Shown: positions 11,779 to 27,969, numbered from the stretch's first letter. The stretch: 64,000 bases of DNA from Ctenosaura bakeri (GCA_948474755.1 CAOLHI010003152.1:1-64000), one strand, 5' to 3'. A program made the numbers and translations. Notes: generated from the sequence alone by a model not told the origin.

Positions 11779-12610
11779 GCAAATGCTTTCAAAAAAACCT
11801 TGGAAATTGTAGTTCAGGATCAAGACTAACATTTCCTAAATTTTAGAAATCCACTTGATCTCACCTTTCTTCCAAAGTGTGATCTTTTCACACCCCTCAG
11901 AAAGTTACTAATTTTGATTAAAAGCCTCCTTCCGTCATGGTAACTTTATAGAACTAAGTTTTGAATATATAGTGACCCATCCCACTTTGTTTTTCCTGCT
12001 GAAGCAGTAAGTTTTTCCTAATTTAGTCTTGCTCCTGTTTGTCAGAGGTGGGCATCTCTGGTGGGTGGGGGCCATTTTCCACATTGTACCTGTGTAAGAG
12101 GCTGCTTTCACACACAAAATTGATGCAGTGTCCTGTCCAGCCACCATCTTGGCCAATTTAGGCTATTTATTTATTTACTTTTCTTGTGTGTTTGGGGGAG
12201 ATTTTAGGGAGTTTGGAAGTCCAGGTGAAGCAAACATGTTTTGGGTTGTTTGAGGCAAAAATAAAATAAAATAAACCCTGGAAATTAAGCCCAAAATTAA
12301 TTAATTATAGTCTGGGGCTTTGAGAGGGCTCCGGGGAGGGCTTCAGGGACTGCATATAGGGATCCCAAGGGATGCATGCAGCTGATGTGCTACACTTTGT
12401 CCACCACTGCTTTTTAACTTTGAATTACTTCGATATCCAGTATATGGTGTTCACTAATCAGGTGCACTTCAAATGTTTTGGCTATGCTGCATGGGAATGG
12501 TTTGTAATGGAATGAATTTAGAAATTGCCAGGTTGGAGAAGGTTGCTGTGAAATAAGTTTGCAGGCAGACTGTACCTTATGTTAGCAATTGCTGCCATTT
12601 TCCTTTCTTT

Positions 12611-13156
12611 GGCCCTTTTCGCATGGGCTTTCTGTCGCGTGACAGCCCCGTGAGCCTCACGGGAGTGGGAACGTCGCTCTGCACAACGCACTCCCACTTC
12701 CGCCGCGCTCACGGGGCTGCAGCGGCGCGATCGCGGGTTTTTTGATTTTCGCCTCAAAGCAAAAATCACCCGCGCTCGCACAACGCTCCTGGCGCCCACG
12801 AGCACTTACCTCCTGTGCGGAGCGTCGGGGAGGCGGCCGGGTCATGCTTCCTTCCCTCCGCCCCTGCGGAAGGAAGGGGCAGGGTGGGGCGCTAGCGCGA
12901 CGGACGCGACGGCCTCCTGCTTCGCGCGAGCGGAGGGGGCGGACGCGACAGCCTCCTGCTTCGCCCAGGGGGAGGGCGGCTCGCGCGAGAAGGCTCATCC
13001 AGGAGGCTACACTTGTCCCCCTGCTTTTACTTTGATTACTTCGTCCAAAGGGTACGTGAACAGGGCCAAGTTTTGGCAGCTTTGGGAAGCCTTCTCAGTG
13101 CGAAGCCGCTCTGACGAAGATTGCTGTGAATAAGCTCAATGGCGAATGAAAGGGCC
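12611..13156. mobile_element. CpG-rich DNA transposon
   Basis: Very CpG-rich block of about 545 bp, with ends GGCCCTTTTCGC on the left and GCGAATGAAAGGGCC on the right that are inverted copies. TTTCTTT flanks both sides, though this is low complexity. It shares internal sequence with 2100-2346 and end sequence with 57825-58310. A CpG-island promoter is the main alternative reading; the inverted ends and relatives favour a transposon. Confidence 0.6.
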
Positions 13157-14327
13157 TTTCTTTTCTTATTCTTTTCAGCCCCTGGTTTATTTTCCTTCTG
13201 TAATTTGATATTGTCATCTGATACAATAAAAGCAAATTGTAGAAACTAAATCATAAGAGTGAGCCTTCCGCAAGTTCTACAAATCTGTGCATGTATGAGG
13301 ATGTAGCTATCATTCTGTTCTTCCTTTCCATTCTAATTTCAGTAAAATAATAACCACATTTAATGAAGTCTTATTAGTTTAGAAAAAATGATTTCTTCAT
13401 TTTCTACATCATTTCATTATATGAAAAACTGTGTTCATTTTAGTGGGGAAATGTAGGTGTGTCAACTGTAGAGATGTAAAATTTCCAGAAGTTCTGAAAC
13501 CATAAAAAGAGGATGCTTTTCATGTTTTTTGCCAGGAAGAAATGGAGTTTAGAGGAGAAATTGAAATATACTGAATACTACTTTCATTTCAGACCCAAAA
13601 TTACCTTATTGCTTTAACAGTAAAGCTGAGCAATTTGATATGCATACTAAGTTATGCTTTGTATACCTTATTTCATTCATAACTTGGTATTTCTATGATT
13701 CTATGATTTATGTATATTGAATTGTACTATATAGCATATATATGAAATATAAAAAATAGTGAACATATACTACATCAAAAAGAGAGATATGAACTGGTAA
13801 GTACACGCATGGGGAAACTAGGGGGAAATGATATGGTAATTGCAAACTTTCTAATAAATAAAATGAAGCATATTATTAAGAAACAATCATAATACTAAGG
13901 ACTAGGCTAGCAACATATTTAAATAATGAAGTTCAACTATATGTTGATAATACTGAACTCTTCAGTAGTGCATAAACTCTTCAATTAAGTAAAATCATAA
14001 CAAACAGTGAACCTGCTTTCCCATGTTCTTCTCATGGAGATGTCAGCACCCCTTATGTGCAAAAATGTGTCTTGGAACTAAGAGTGTTCTATATGTCTAA
14101 TGTAAGCAAAGGAATTATTCTCTAATTCTGTACATTGTCTTGCATACGGATCTTCAGTACTATGTCGTACCTAGAACTCTGAGTAAAATTTAGTTTTAAA
14201 AACCATTTTGTTAATCCCAGGGGGAAAATATTTTGCCCTGAGTTTTTTTCTACGTTCCTTAGAATTTTTTAAAAAGGCATCGCATCACCAATCTGTTCTT
14301 TGCTGGAGTTGAAATTATTATGAAAGC

Positions 14328-14385
<58 letters not shown>
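14328..14385. repeat. (TAA)n microsatellite
   Basis: About nineteen perfect TAA units without interruption. Confidence 0.97.
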
Positions 14386-14386
<1 letters not shown>

Positions 14387-14504
14387 CAAAGTGCACATGT
14401 TCAAGTCTGGTGTATGCTGTACCTGAACACAATACAGAATTTAGATAGCTAGTGTGCCAAAAAATATAATCAGATATTTATATTGTTTACTACAACAAGA
14501 GATC

Positions 14505-14685
14505 CCCCCTTTGTTCAGATGTTGGAATTTTGCTAACAGTGTGGTAGAGACTCCTTCTTTGGAAGTTTTTAAGCAGAAGCTGGATGGCCATTTGTTGGGG
14601 ATGCTTTGGTGTGTGTTCCTGCATAGCAGGGAGTTGGACTTGATGGCCCCTCAGTCTCTAGCTCTGTGATTCTACAAGATTTATT
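14505..14685 (+). mobile_element. CR1 LINE 3' end
   Basis: The plus strand reads like the CR1 C-terminus and 3' end: ETPSLEVFKQKLDGHLLG in frame, then GGAGTTGGACTTGATGGCCC and GTGATTCTACAAGA. It is 5'-truncated. Confidence 0.8.
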
Positions 14686-14934
14686 AAACAAATACTGGTC
14701 TTTAGCCTCTTGATACAGTGTTTTGGGGGTTTTTTTCTGTAGAACCTGAGCCTGCAGTTTTAAGCCTGCATACTGGATTGTAGTCTAACAAAAGGGAAAT
14801 ACACTTCCCCCTTGTTCTTGAATGTTCTCAGTATTTTAATATCTGGGCTTTTCTTCTTATTGACCTGCTAGGAAGTAATTTTTGTCAACAGTTTAAAATA
14901 GCTGCTCTTCTAGAATTTCTGCTGGACTGTAAAC

Positions 14935-15130
14935 AGTTGTGAATCTACCCTGTGGATATAGAAAGTGGATGAATGAGTTGGATGAATGAGTTGGACCCTC
15001 TAGCTGAGTCTTATCCATGTATCCAAGATCTTCAGCAGAGGTCTTTCTGTTACCTCGCTTCCATTAACTGTCAGGAATTGAACCTAGGAACTTCTGTGCT
15101 AAACGTGTGTACACCATTGAGCTCTGAGGT
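14935..15130 (-). mobile_element. Second tRNA-derived SINE family, minus copy
   Basis: The complement begins with a tRNA-like head (AGCTCAATGGTGTACACACG) and a B box (GGTTCAATTCCTGACAG), followed by CAGAAAGACCTCTGCTGAAG. It differs from the Sauria type. A short tandem duplication (GATGAATGAGTTG twice) sits at 14967-14992. Confidence 0.6.
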
Positions 15131-15148
15131 TTTCTGTTAATTGACTGA

Positions 15149-15340
<192 letters not shown>

Positions 15341-15861
15341 TAGGTGGCAATTTGCTGGTATTGTGGAGAACAAATGCCTGCTAGCCAGCAACTTGATTAA
15401 AATCATTTACTGTATGAATAAACATGCACTTATCCCCTTTTTGTCCGGGTCATTTGCCATGGACTGAGTAATGTGGTATTGCTTGATTGTTTAGTTGAAC
15501 AAAATTTGTAAGTTTGACAGCACACACCCGAAAAAGATATCTAGCCCATCAGTTGCTAGTTGAACTTCTGTTCCCTCAAGATACTGTGCAGGTGGGGAAC
15601 AGATCTGTTTAAATCTAGCAGCTCTAGTAAAAGTGTGTGGACTTCATCTGAGGTGAAACAAGCTCTGGTCCCAAAAGAAATTATGACATAAAATTTTGTA
15701 TACGTACAAGATCTTGTGATGCTTTGGATTTTAACTACTTTCTTGAGGGCTTTTGCTCAGTAAACATGAGTGCTAGAATCTTAGACATCCTTTTTTTAAA
15801 TTAATATTCAGATTCATTAGGTAACAATTCATTAATTAAGTAACTAATCCAGTGCTTGTAG

Positions 15862-19752
<3,891 letters not shown>

Positions 19753-21850
19753 AGGGGGCGAGAAGGAGGCAGACTTGGGGGTGGGGAGGGGAGAAGAGGA
19801 CAGGGGCATATCTGTGCATATCTGTCTTTCTTGCTCTCTGAAAAGCAGCGGCTGACATTGGACCTGAGAACAGCCAAAGAAGGGGAGGATTCGGCCGGAA
19901 AAGGCAGACTCGAGATAATTGAGCTCTGGAAGAGGGGAAAGCTCTGTTGCTAGAGGTCTGCTTGTAAGGAGCTTCAGGGCCTTGTACATCCCAGAAGGTG
20001 GCTTATTCACATCTACATGAATATAAAATTCTTTAACAGGTGGGCTCACTGTTTTAAATTGTGATGGTCATGTATTTTTTCCCTTCCATTCTGAAAACCA
20101 AAGTGGGTAATATCTAAATTATCTTGCCTTCAATATCTGTGTTTAATTTAAATTGTGACAATGGTAATTGGATTCCACCAAAATGGTTAAACAGAGCAAA
20201 AGATCCAAGAAAGAGCCAACTTAGACCTATCCCTCTTGCCCCCTGTTCCCATCTGAGAGCCATGTTCAGCAGGCTGCTAAAGACAGGAAACAGTGACCAG
20301 TTTCCAATGTCAAGCAGACTTGGCAAGGCTGCCCTTGTCCAGTGCTGCTCCGAGAGAACACAGAGCAATCCCTTTATTAGTCCTTGAAGCAATATGATGT
20401 ACTGGAGTCCTGTGAACATCTTCAACATGACTCTGTGACTTGTATTCTTTACTCTGTAATATTTGATGGTTCCTTATTAACTTATGATTTTTTTTCAGAA
20501 GAAAAAAAGTTTTAAAAAATTGCACTGAACTCTGTAAATGTACAATGCTGCTTTTTGTAGCTCCTCTGACAAATGTTCCATATTGGTAGTATACTGCAAT
20601 AACACTTTTTACAGTCTGTTATTTGAGTGGTACTTGTTCAGGTGGCTTTGGTTATCTATACATTTTGATGTAGTTGGAAAGAAAACTTGCATCAAAAGTT
20701 CGGAGCTACTAGTTGTGGCTAGGGGATGTACTTCAAGCATGTATATTTCAAGCTCTCTCTCTTTTTTAATTTTTATGTACTATAAAATGAAAAAAAAATC
20801 ATTTTATGGGAGAAATGTGACAGGAAAAAACAAGCAGCAGTGATCTGGACCCCTTCTGTATTATAACTAAAGAATTCCATCCTACGTCACTTCTAAGAAA
20901 ATAGGAGTTGGTATGGCAGCTGAGGTGTTTGCTGCAAGCTTTAGCAACACTACTGGTTTAATCAGAAGAGCCAATTGGTTTGATAGAGCAGGAGGTTGAC
21001 CTCTAGGCTGAGGAAAAGGGTGAGTCCAAACATCCATCATCCAAAACATCCAACACCCAGTGCTTTCCCCAGGATTCAAACCACTCATTCTGAGCCACTG
21101 AGAGAACATTTCTTCTAGGTAGGTGTGTCTGTGTGTTTGTGTTAAGGCTCTTTATTTTCAAATATGTGCCTTTTAATGTTTAGGAGTTTTGAGTGGAGTG
21201 TTTTTGGTTTGAATCCTCTTCTTTATTGGGATTTTCTTCTAGAGCAATGAGTTGCCCACTTCTTACAACTGCCCCTTTTAACATCTTTTGAGAGAACAGA
21301 TCTCCCCATTTCCATTCCCTGGAATAGGACCTTCTTAAAAAAGCAGAGGAGGGAGTTGCTGCCATTTAGAGTGGGTGCAAAGGGAGGTTGGCTTCTGGCA
21401 AAGTGGTATCTAAACCAGAGGGGCACTGCTAGTTTGTATCTTAAGAACATGGCTTCCACTCCCCACATTTGAAAATAACCACTTTTGCCTCTTACCCTGA
21501 AATTCCTAGGCTCTGTACTGCCCTGAGCTTCCTTACACTTTGCTAGAAAAAGACTAGCACTGGAAAATGCTGCTCTGACAAAGGGACTCAGTTGTAGCTG
21601 CTGTAGATATTCAACAAGTAACAGTATTAATTTCTCAGTACTTCGTTCCCTTGAGATTCAGAGTGAAGACAAGACCCCAGTGGGTGCAGAAGATTGGACT
21701 TCCACAGGAGTGCTTACAGAAAAGAGAACACACTATTACTTCAGTATCAGCAGGCTATATTTAACTTTGTCACATAAAAGTATATATATAAATATATACA
21801 TGCTGTAAAAATGAGGAAAATAAACTTTCTAATAAACTAGTAATTTGGGG
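19753..21850 (+). other. GPATCH8: GPATCH8 3'UTR (inferred)
   Basis: About 2.1 kb of non-coding sequence between the stop codon and a pair of poly(A) signals. It is largely free of the repeat families that fill the rest of the window, which fits a transcribed and constrained UTR. T-rich stretches and short A runs are present. The exact cleavage site cannot be read. Confidence 0.6.
21819..21836 (+). terminator. GPATCH8: Tandem polyadenylation signals
   Basis: AATAAA occurs at 21819-21824 and again at 21831-21836, followed within 25-50 bases by GT-rich sequence (GACAGTGTGTGTGTACTTG). This is the expected arrangement for a vertebrate mRNA 3' end. An AAAATAAAATTAAAG stretch at about 21880 is a further possible signal. 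Confidence 0.65.
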
Positions 21851-22276
21851 GACAGTGTGTGTGTACTTGTTTTCCAAAAAATAAAATTAAAGTTGCTAGT
21901 TTCCAGGTCACAGTTCTTCATGGCCACCTACCATTTTACAGATACCATATTTATTTCCCCGTGGGATGGAGCAAAAACATCTCCCCACACTTTTTAATTA
22001 TGTTTGGTCCTTCCTGACTTCATATTTTGCACCTTCCATTGGGAGTTGGAGAAAAGCGTGCCTTGTCTGACTTCATCCTTTCCAAAATTCACTTGTCAGT
22101 ATGCCCCATCATCCCTTTGGTTCATAGTTTAACATTGTGGATCACATCCACATGAATTTGATAGGTTTCTGAAGTGGGGGTGAGGGATCCCTAAAATTCA
22201 TATGGCTGAGATTCTGGAACTTTGTTCTCACACATTCATACTTGTATCTGGAGGAAGAGACTTCAGTATTGTTGAT

Positions 22277-22330
22277 AGAATCATAGAATCATAGAAATGT
22301 AGAGTTGGAAGAGACCACAGGGGCCATGTT
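22277..22330 (-). mobile_element. CR1 LINE 3' tip
   Basis: AGAATCATAGAATCATAG followed by GAGTTGGAAGAGACCACAGG and GGCCAT is the complement of the CR1 3' end with its short terminal repeat. Confidence 0.75.
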
Positions 22331-22654
22331 AGAGTAGTCTTTGTTATGGAGACAAGGGAGGTGTGAAGAAGCAGGTTGTGCATTCTTATTCCCACAGTAC
22401 TGATCACCGTGAATAATAGCAGCCATTTTTGTGGTTTCTCTTGCTCTGCCATTATTTATATGCTTACCTTACCATTCAGACATATGCAAGTAAGCTATAT
22501 AAAAAAAAAAGCCTTTAAAATAACAGTATCATAAAAGGAAATTAAAACTAGTGTAACAATAACTTCTGTGATTACATGACTTTTTTGATAACTGTCTCTT
22601 CTGTGCCATCAAGCCATCACTGTAGATGCTTGAGGACCTTTTACATTACACAGT

Positions 22655-22860
22655 TACATCACGGTGCTTCCACTTTTAAACGCCTTGGCAACATCTTGTG
22701 GAATCCTGGCGTTTTATAGCTGGTGAGGCACTAGAGCTTTCTGGCTGAGGATTCTACACACCCTTCCCTCAACTGCAAATCCCAGGAATTCATAGCATGT
22801 TTTCTATAGCAGTTAAAGTAGAATCCCACCACTGTCACACAATGTGAAAGGATCCTTGGT
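22655..22860. mobile_element. Palindromic MITE, family B
   Basis: Diverged copy containing CAACATCTTGTGGAATCCTG in the left arm, CTGGCTGAGGATTCTA in the middle, and AATCCCAGGAATTCATAG then AGTTAAAGTAGAATCC in the right arm. It resembles the copies at 42971, 47548 and 61425. Confidence 0.5.
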
Positions 22861-23804
22861 CAGTTTCATTTATGAGAGTGTTCCACAGATTGGATGTAGC
22901 CATTAAGAGGTCCCTCTTCAAAAGCAGCCCCCCACCCATACAGTTTATTGCCATGAGAGTGGTAAGCTTGCCTGTGGTTTACAAAAGCATTGGTAAATAT
23001 ATCATTGCAATTTCTACTCAGAAGTGGTTACCAGTTCACTTCAAGCAGCAAGAGGTAGTAGTCATTTGGGCCTTCCTGTCGTACAGGCTTAAAGGAAGCA
23101 AGTTGGATCTGTGAACACTTCCAGACTGGAAATTTGGCTCTTCAAATGGAAAGCAGCCCCATCCGGAATACGATCGACACCAAGCGGCAGTTGGGAACGA
23201 AAGGATTAGCTATCCGCAGCACCTTCATCTTGTCTAGATGGAACTTAACCAGATTTTGTGTAGTTTGATTTAGCACTTTTGCTGCCTTTCCTAAATTAAA
23301 GGTAAAAAAAAGTGGTAGATGTTGTCAGGGCTGTTTACACAAGGCAGGACCAGATGCCAGCAAGAGCTAGATAACATTTAAACCCCTCCTGACCACACAC
23401 ACACAGACACCGCTTGTGCTGGGTGAGACAAACCCAGAGGGGTAGAGGAAGATAAAATTTGAGTCCACAAGGCAAACTTGACTCTTTTGCCTCATTTCCA
23501 TTTTTGAAAAAGCCTCTGCAACCAGGAAAGAGGCAACTGTTGTGCTACACTGATAAGAGGCTACTTTGTGTGTGTTGGGCAGGAAATTGGGTGGTTCTTA
23601 TTCAGGGAAACCAAGGGCTACAGCTTGTCCTTTATATTTGTCTTCCTGTAGCCCTAAATGATCCGTAATCCCAGATGTGGCTTTCTTTAGTTGTGAAGAG
23701 CAGCTTTAGTATTATGAAATTGCAGGATTGGGACTGAGTCTTCAAAAATGATTTCCAGGATAGTCCTGACTCAAGGCACAAGGCCTCTAGTGTGTTCTTG
23801 TTCA

Positions 23805-24460
23805 TCTACTATATAAAAGGCAAAGTCTGTGAGTGATCTTCTTTCTCTGCATCAGGCAGGTGAAGACCTCATACCATTGGCTATGTGAGGCGAGAAGATC
23901 TCATATGATTGGCTGACTGGCTGTGAAGATTCTCTGGAATCCTGGGCTTGGCAGTTTAGGGAGGGCCCTTTAGAATTCTCAGCTGGAGAGCTGAGACTGG
24001 TTGCTATGGAGATGAGGCCTACCAGCAGGGAGGAGGAGGGCAGTGCATTCCCTCAGGAACCCAAACTGCATATGTATTAAATACAACTCTGAATACAGAT
24101 TGCATTGGGAAATATGGGGAAAAGTTACAGGTACTGGAGAAGACAGTTTGGTGAGTTCTTAATAGGGAAATAAAATCCCAGGTAATGCTAGGTATATATG
24201 CTACAGGTACTGGACAAGGCAGTTTGGGAAATTAGAGGCACAGGATCTCAAATCTGTATTTCAACCACATCTAATTCCTAAGATAAGGTAAGGTAATTCC
24301 TAAGGTATTTCTAACGAGTATTACCTATGAAAAAATAAAATCCCAGGCAGTACATTGGGGAGTATGGGTAAAAGTTAAAGGAACTGGACGAGATAGTTTG
24401 GTGAGTTCTTAAGAGGAAAAGAAGATCTCAGGCAACTTTGGTATGTGTATATTAAAAAAA
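23805..24460 (+). mobile_element. Possible Helitron-like or composite repeat
   Basis: Begins TCTACTATATAAAAGGCAAA and GTCTGTGAGTG, a form seen at 5' ends of Helitrons. Inside are two CATTGG/GATTGG-containing near-repeats around 23870-23910 and a MITE core fragment at 23935-23995. Diverged direct repeats at 24108-24205 and 24355-24455 share AAAAGTTAAAGG.ACTGGA and TTTGGTGAGTTCTTAA. No clear 3' hairpin with CTAG/CTRR was identified. Confidence 0.3.
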
Positions 24461-25045
24461 AAAAAAAACTTCCAGTGATTGAAGATTATTTTTAGGGTTT
24501 AGCTCATTTTGAAACCTTACCACCGTGTTGACAGGAAGAACTGCACTAAATTGATTATGTGTCTTTTTTTTTTTTTTTTTGCTGTTTTTATGGTCATCAA
24601 TAAAAAGTAACAAAGGTGACTTAAATGCAAAAAAAAAAGAAAAGAAATAAATCCTGCAACAGTTGAGGTCAGATGTCTCCTAGGTGTTTTAAGAATATGA
24701 ACAAGTGTTCTTTATTTGCTTGACAGCAGCTAGATATGAATGATTTATGGGAAGCTTTCCAGTCAGTGCCTTTTCCTGGGAGTTTAGGAGCTGAGGCACT
24801 CTTCTATAGCTGGTTCTGCCTACATGTTCTTGTTCAATTTGTTTCATTTTCTAAAAGGAAAATAGTTCAGTCATGATTTCAGATTGGAACTTAAATGAGA
24901 CTTTGGCTGGTTCTCATGTTAATCTGATGTTTAGAAACATTGTGTATTATAGCATTTTTGTTAATCAGAACACTGGTTCACACCCATTCTCAGGAGTGTT
25001 TGGAACATTCCTCTGAAGTAGGGGTGGGAATCACACAGCCCTCCA

Positions 25046-25141
25046 AATGTCTTTTTTTGGACTACAGTTCCCAACATTTCCAACCACTGGTTATGCTGGC
25101 TAAGTCTAGTGGCACTTGGAGTCCAACAACATTTGGAGGAG
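25046..25141. mobile_element. Small palindromic repeat with CTCCAAATGT ends
   Basis: CCTCCAAATGTCTTTTTTTG at the left and CAACAACATTTGGAGGAG at the right are inverted. The middle has GGACTACAGTTCCC and GGAGTCCAAC. This is a common squamate DNA-transposon remnant type. Confidence 0.5.
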
Positions 25142-25162
25142 CCCATGTTTTCTAACCCTGCT

Positions 25163-25493
25163 GTAACACCCTCAAACTGTCTCTATTTGGTCCCAATTAA
25201 TCCTCTGTCATTGCATTCCTTCAATTGTTCTTAAGATATCCTAGTTTCCCCTTCTCCCATTTTCCCCCTTTGTCTTCAGCTTATTTCAGCTGCTGCAAGA
25301 TGAGTTCTAAGTAATTTGCATTCAAAGGGCAGAATCTTGGCTTTCCTTGTAGGCTCAAGCAAAAAGAAACAGTAGCAAACTTAGAGTTTGTGTGTTTTTC
25401 ATTAACAATTTCTGCCATCTTCACTACACTCTGTTACTTGGTCACATGGGGTCTGGTTTTCATCTGTGAAATGTTGGAAAGTATGCTCTAGAG
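25163..25493 (+). repeat. Dispersed ~400-bp repeat, family R
   Basis: Contains GGTCCCAATTAATCCTCTGT, then TTCCTTCAATTGTTCTTAAG, CCATCTTCACTACACTCTG and GTCTGGTTTTCATCTGTGAA. It is clearly related to 27310-27680 and 57521-57824 on the same strand, and to 43775-44375 and 48275-48640 on the opposite strand. Function and class are unknown to me. Confidence 0.6.
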
Positions 25494-25514
25494 GTAGCCC
25501 TAAATACCCTAAAG

Positions 25515-25700
25515 GTACCAGAACGTGTCTGATCTTGGACGCTTAAATGGGGTCAGCCTAGGTTAGCACTCAGATGATAGACTGTCAACAAATACCAGAT
25601 GCTGTCAGCTATATTGCGGAAGAGGGAACTGGCAAAACCCTCTCTGAGTATTCCTTGCCTAAGAAAATCCTACAAAATTCATGGAGTCATAATGAACCGA
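25515..25700 (+). mobile_element. 5S rRNA-derived SINE
   Basis: The head reads TGTCTGATCTTGGACGCTTA then GGGGTCAGCCTAGGTTAGCA and CTCAGATGATAGACTG, a diverged copy of the 5S rRNA internal-promoter region (GAAGCTAAGCAGGGTCGGGC .. GGATGGGAGACC). The body and tail (TATTCCTTGCCTAAGAAAAT, CATGGAGTCATAATGAACCG) match the Sauria SINE tail in orientation. Such 5S-Sauria SINEs are known from Anolis. It is too short and diverged to be a 5S gene. Confidence 0.75.
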
Positions 25701-26479
25701 TGGGGAACTTGAAGCCACACACATTCTTAGAGAAAAGTGGAGAGAGCCAAAGCCTAGTAGTTTTAAACAGAGATGTAAAGCATACTCATAATCTTTCTTC
25801 AAATAAAAAAGGGTGTCTGAATACACCCCAACAAGAAACTGGAGAGTGGCTGTGTGATCCTTCACATTGTTCTTTTTCTAGAAAACTAATTTGTTTTATA
25901 GAATGTGAGGTGAAGGGAGGACATAGAATTTAAAACTGACATATCACTTGAAGCCAAAGCAGAGACATAACGCATGCCTCCACCTCCCTCATAAAAACAA
26001 AATATTCTGCTATTCAACACTAATTCAGTTGCACAGGAACAGGGGGTTGATTGTCCCCAGCAGCAATTTTTTTTGGGCATCCTGGCCACACTCCGTGCAC
26101 AACGGCCATGCCCCTGCACCGTGGCCCCCCCTGCACCTACCCCCAAACTCCAAGCTCCGCCAGTGCACTAATCATCCACTGGTTATCTTTGTGTGCATTA
26201 TGGGATTGTTTATTATGGCTTCCAGTACTGTAACATATTTGGTTTGTTGATGGTTTTCAAGCTTTCATCATTCAGACCTTTGAGATAAACAGGAAAATGG
26301 ATCCCATCTATTGGTGTTAAGAGAATCATTTACCATATTATAGGGGCATGATTATACTGGATGTTGTGGTTGTTTAGCTCTATCATTCCTGTGTGGATTT
26401 TCTGCTGGTTGCAGAATTAACATCTAGTATCTCAGAAAACATTGTCCCCAAATATCCAGCCCATAAAGCTGCAAAGATG

Positions 26480-26725
26480 ACCAAAACTGAGGCTGTCATA
26501 CTTGGGCTTATCACGAGATGACAGGACTCATTGGAAAAGGTGATAATGCTTGGTAAAATAGAAGGCAGCAAAAAAAGAGGGGAGACTGAAATGCAGGTGG
26601 ATTGATTCAATCAAGAAATCCATGCCGTTGAGTTTGCAAAGATCTGAGAAGGATAGTTGATAATCAGAGATCTTGGAGGTGTATTATTCATAGAGTTGCT
26701 GTTAAGTCAAAGATGACAGCAGATA
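26480..26725 (+). mobile_element. Bov-B (RTE) LINE 3' end
   Basis: The plus-strand frame reads TEAVILGLITR, then after a stop QDSLEKVIMLGKIEGSKKRG, followed by FNQEIHAVEF-like sequence out of frame. This is the ORF2 C-terminus of Bov-B (pattern QDSLEKTIMLGKIEG..KRGR, then WIDSIKEATG and DRTSWR). It ends at TATTCATAGAGTTGCTGTTA, the analogue of the shared SINE tail. Stops and shifts show it is dead and 5'-truncated. Confidence 0.75.
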
Positions 26726-27036
26726 AAATACCAATGTGCAAAGATTAGTATGTGAGCAAAGACTGATAAAATAACAATGAGGGAAAGGGAGGAGAATCAA
26801 AAATACCAAAAAAGCCAAGATCTTGCATGTGTGCATAATTCTGCATCTGCAGTTCTCCCACTACCCAGTAGATGCCAAGCCCTGATAGGAGCTCCTACTG
26901 CTGTTGCATATTAGTGGGGAGGTGAGAGAATAGGAGGTGATTCAGGTCATAAAGAAGCAGCTGGTCTCAGCTCAGTTGGGGGAAGAAATGAGGGTGCACT
27001 CTTAAATGGAGTACACCCACCTTTTCCTTCCTCTAG

Positions 27037-27099
27037 GAACTCAGAACAACTGGATCTTCATGGTCTGAATGGCCTCTCTCTGCCTTCCACTCCTCACCG
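27037..27099 (+). other. Candidate 63-bp exon of unknown gene
   Basis: Preceded by a good pyrimidine tract and acceptor (CACCTTTTCCTTCCTCTAG) and followed by a donor (GTAAGAAG). All the sequence between reads open in two frames; the more protein-like frame gives NSEQLDLHGLNGLSLPSTPH. It could be an unannotated 5' exon of ITGA2B, an exon of another transcript, or chance. I do not recognise the peptide. Confidence 0.25.
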
Positions 27100-27309
27100 G
27101 TAAGAAGAAGCAGTTGGGTCCCCTACCAGAGCTTAACAGCTATCAGGCACAGTAGGTATTTGGATGGAGCATAAGGGTAAAATAATAGCCTTCTGTACCT
27201 CTTATGTGTGCGTACATCACTAACAGTACTGACCATAGTGAATGGCAGGGCTGCATGGCAAGTAATATTTATCTCAGTAAAAGCGTATCTCCATTAAACG
27301 TGAAAATAA

Positions 27310-27680
27310 TTTACTTTGCTTCATTAATACATACTCCATGTCCTCCAATTATCTTCTGCTGTCCCTCTCTTTCAGTTGCTTTTAAAATGTCTCAGTTTCC
27401 CTCTTCTCACTTTTTTCCTCAGCTTACTTCAATTGCTGCCAACTGAGTTCAAAATCCAAAAATAGTTTCACTCAATTAGCAAGGTGGAGAAGAGAGGAGT
27501 GGGTGGAATCTCGCCCCTCCCAATAGGCTCACACAAAACAAACAAACAACAACAACACTGCACTCTTCCCTAGATTGTATTTTCTTCCTCATTAATTACT
27601 GTTGCCATCTTGAGCAGCCTGATGTTGCTTGGCCACATGTGTCCCAGTTTTCATCTAGAAAATGTTGAGGGGTATGATAC
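27310..27680 (+). repeat. Dispersed ~400-bp repeat, family R
   Basis: Contains TCCTCCAATTATCTTCTGCT, CAGTTGCTTTTAAAATGTCT, AATTACTGTTGCCATCTTGA, GGCCACATGTGTCCCAGTTT and TCATCTAGAAAATGTTG, in the same order as the copies at 25163 and 57521. Confidence 0.6.
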
Positions 27681-27967
27681 TCCGTTTTTCCAGCCAAGGT
27701 AGACTCTCAAGCAGCTTTTAATCAAGGTGGACATAGATACAAAACACATTAATGATCTGTTCATGTCAAGTTCTTCCTTGGTAGTGGTGAATCAGCCCAG
27801 TTTAGTTTAAGATGGAGGAAACAGAAAGAGCAGATAGAGGGGTGAAGCAATTGACTGATGAGCAAGAAAGTCAAAAGCCAGACAAGAAAAAGACCTTGGA
27901 AGTGTAGTACAATGTTTTTCAGAAACATAGTTGCCTTCCTTGGGGACATTATAAAAGAGTAATTTTT

Positions 27968-27969
<2 letters not shown>

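Noticed and set aside
12611..13156. CpG-island promoter of a gene
   Set aside because: Inverted ends and relatives elsewhere in the window favour a transposon, though activity data would be needed to exclude promoter use.
25515..25640. 5S rRNA gene
   Set aside because: Only partial, diverged 5S similarity joined to a SINE body and tail; same at 33229.
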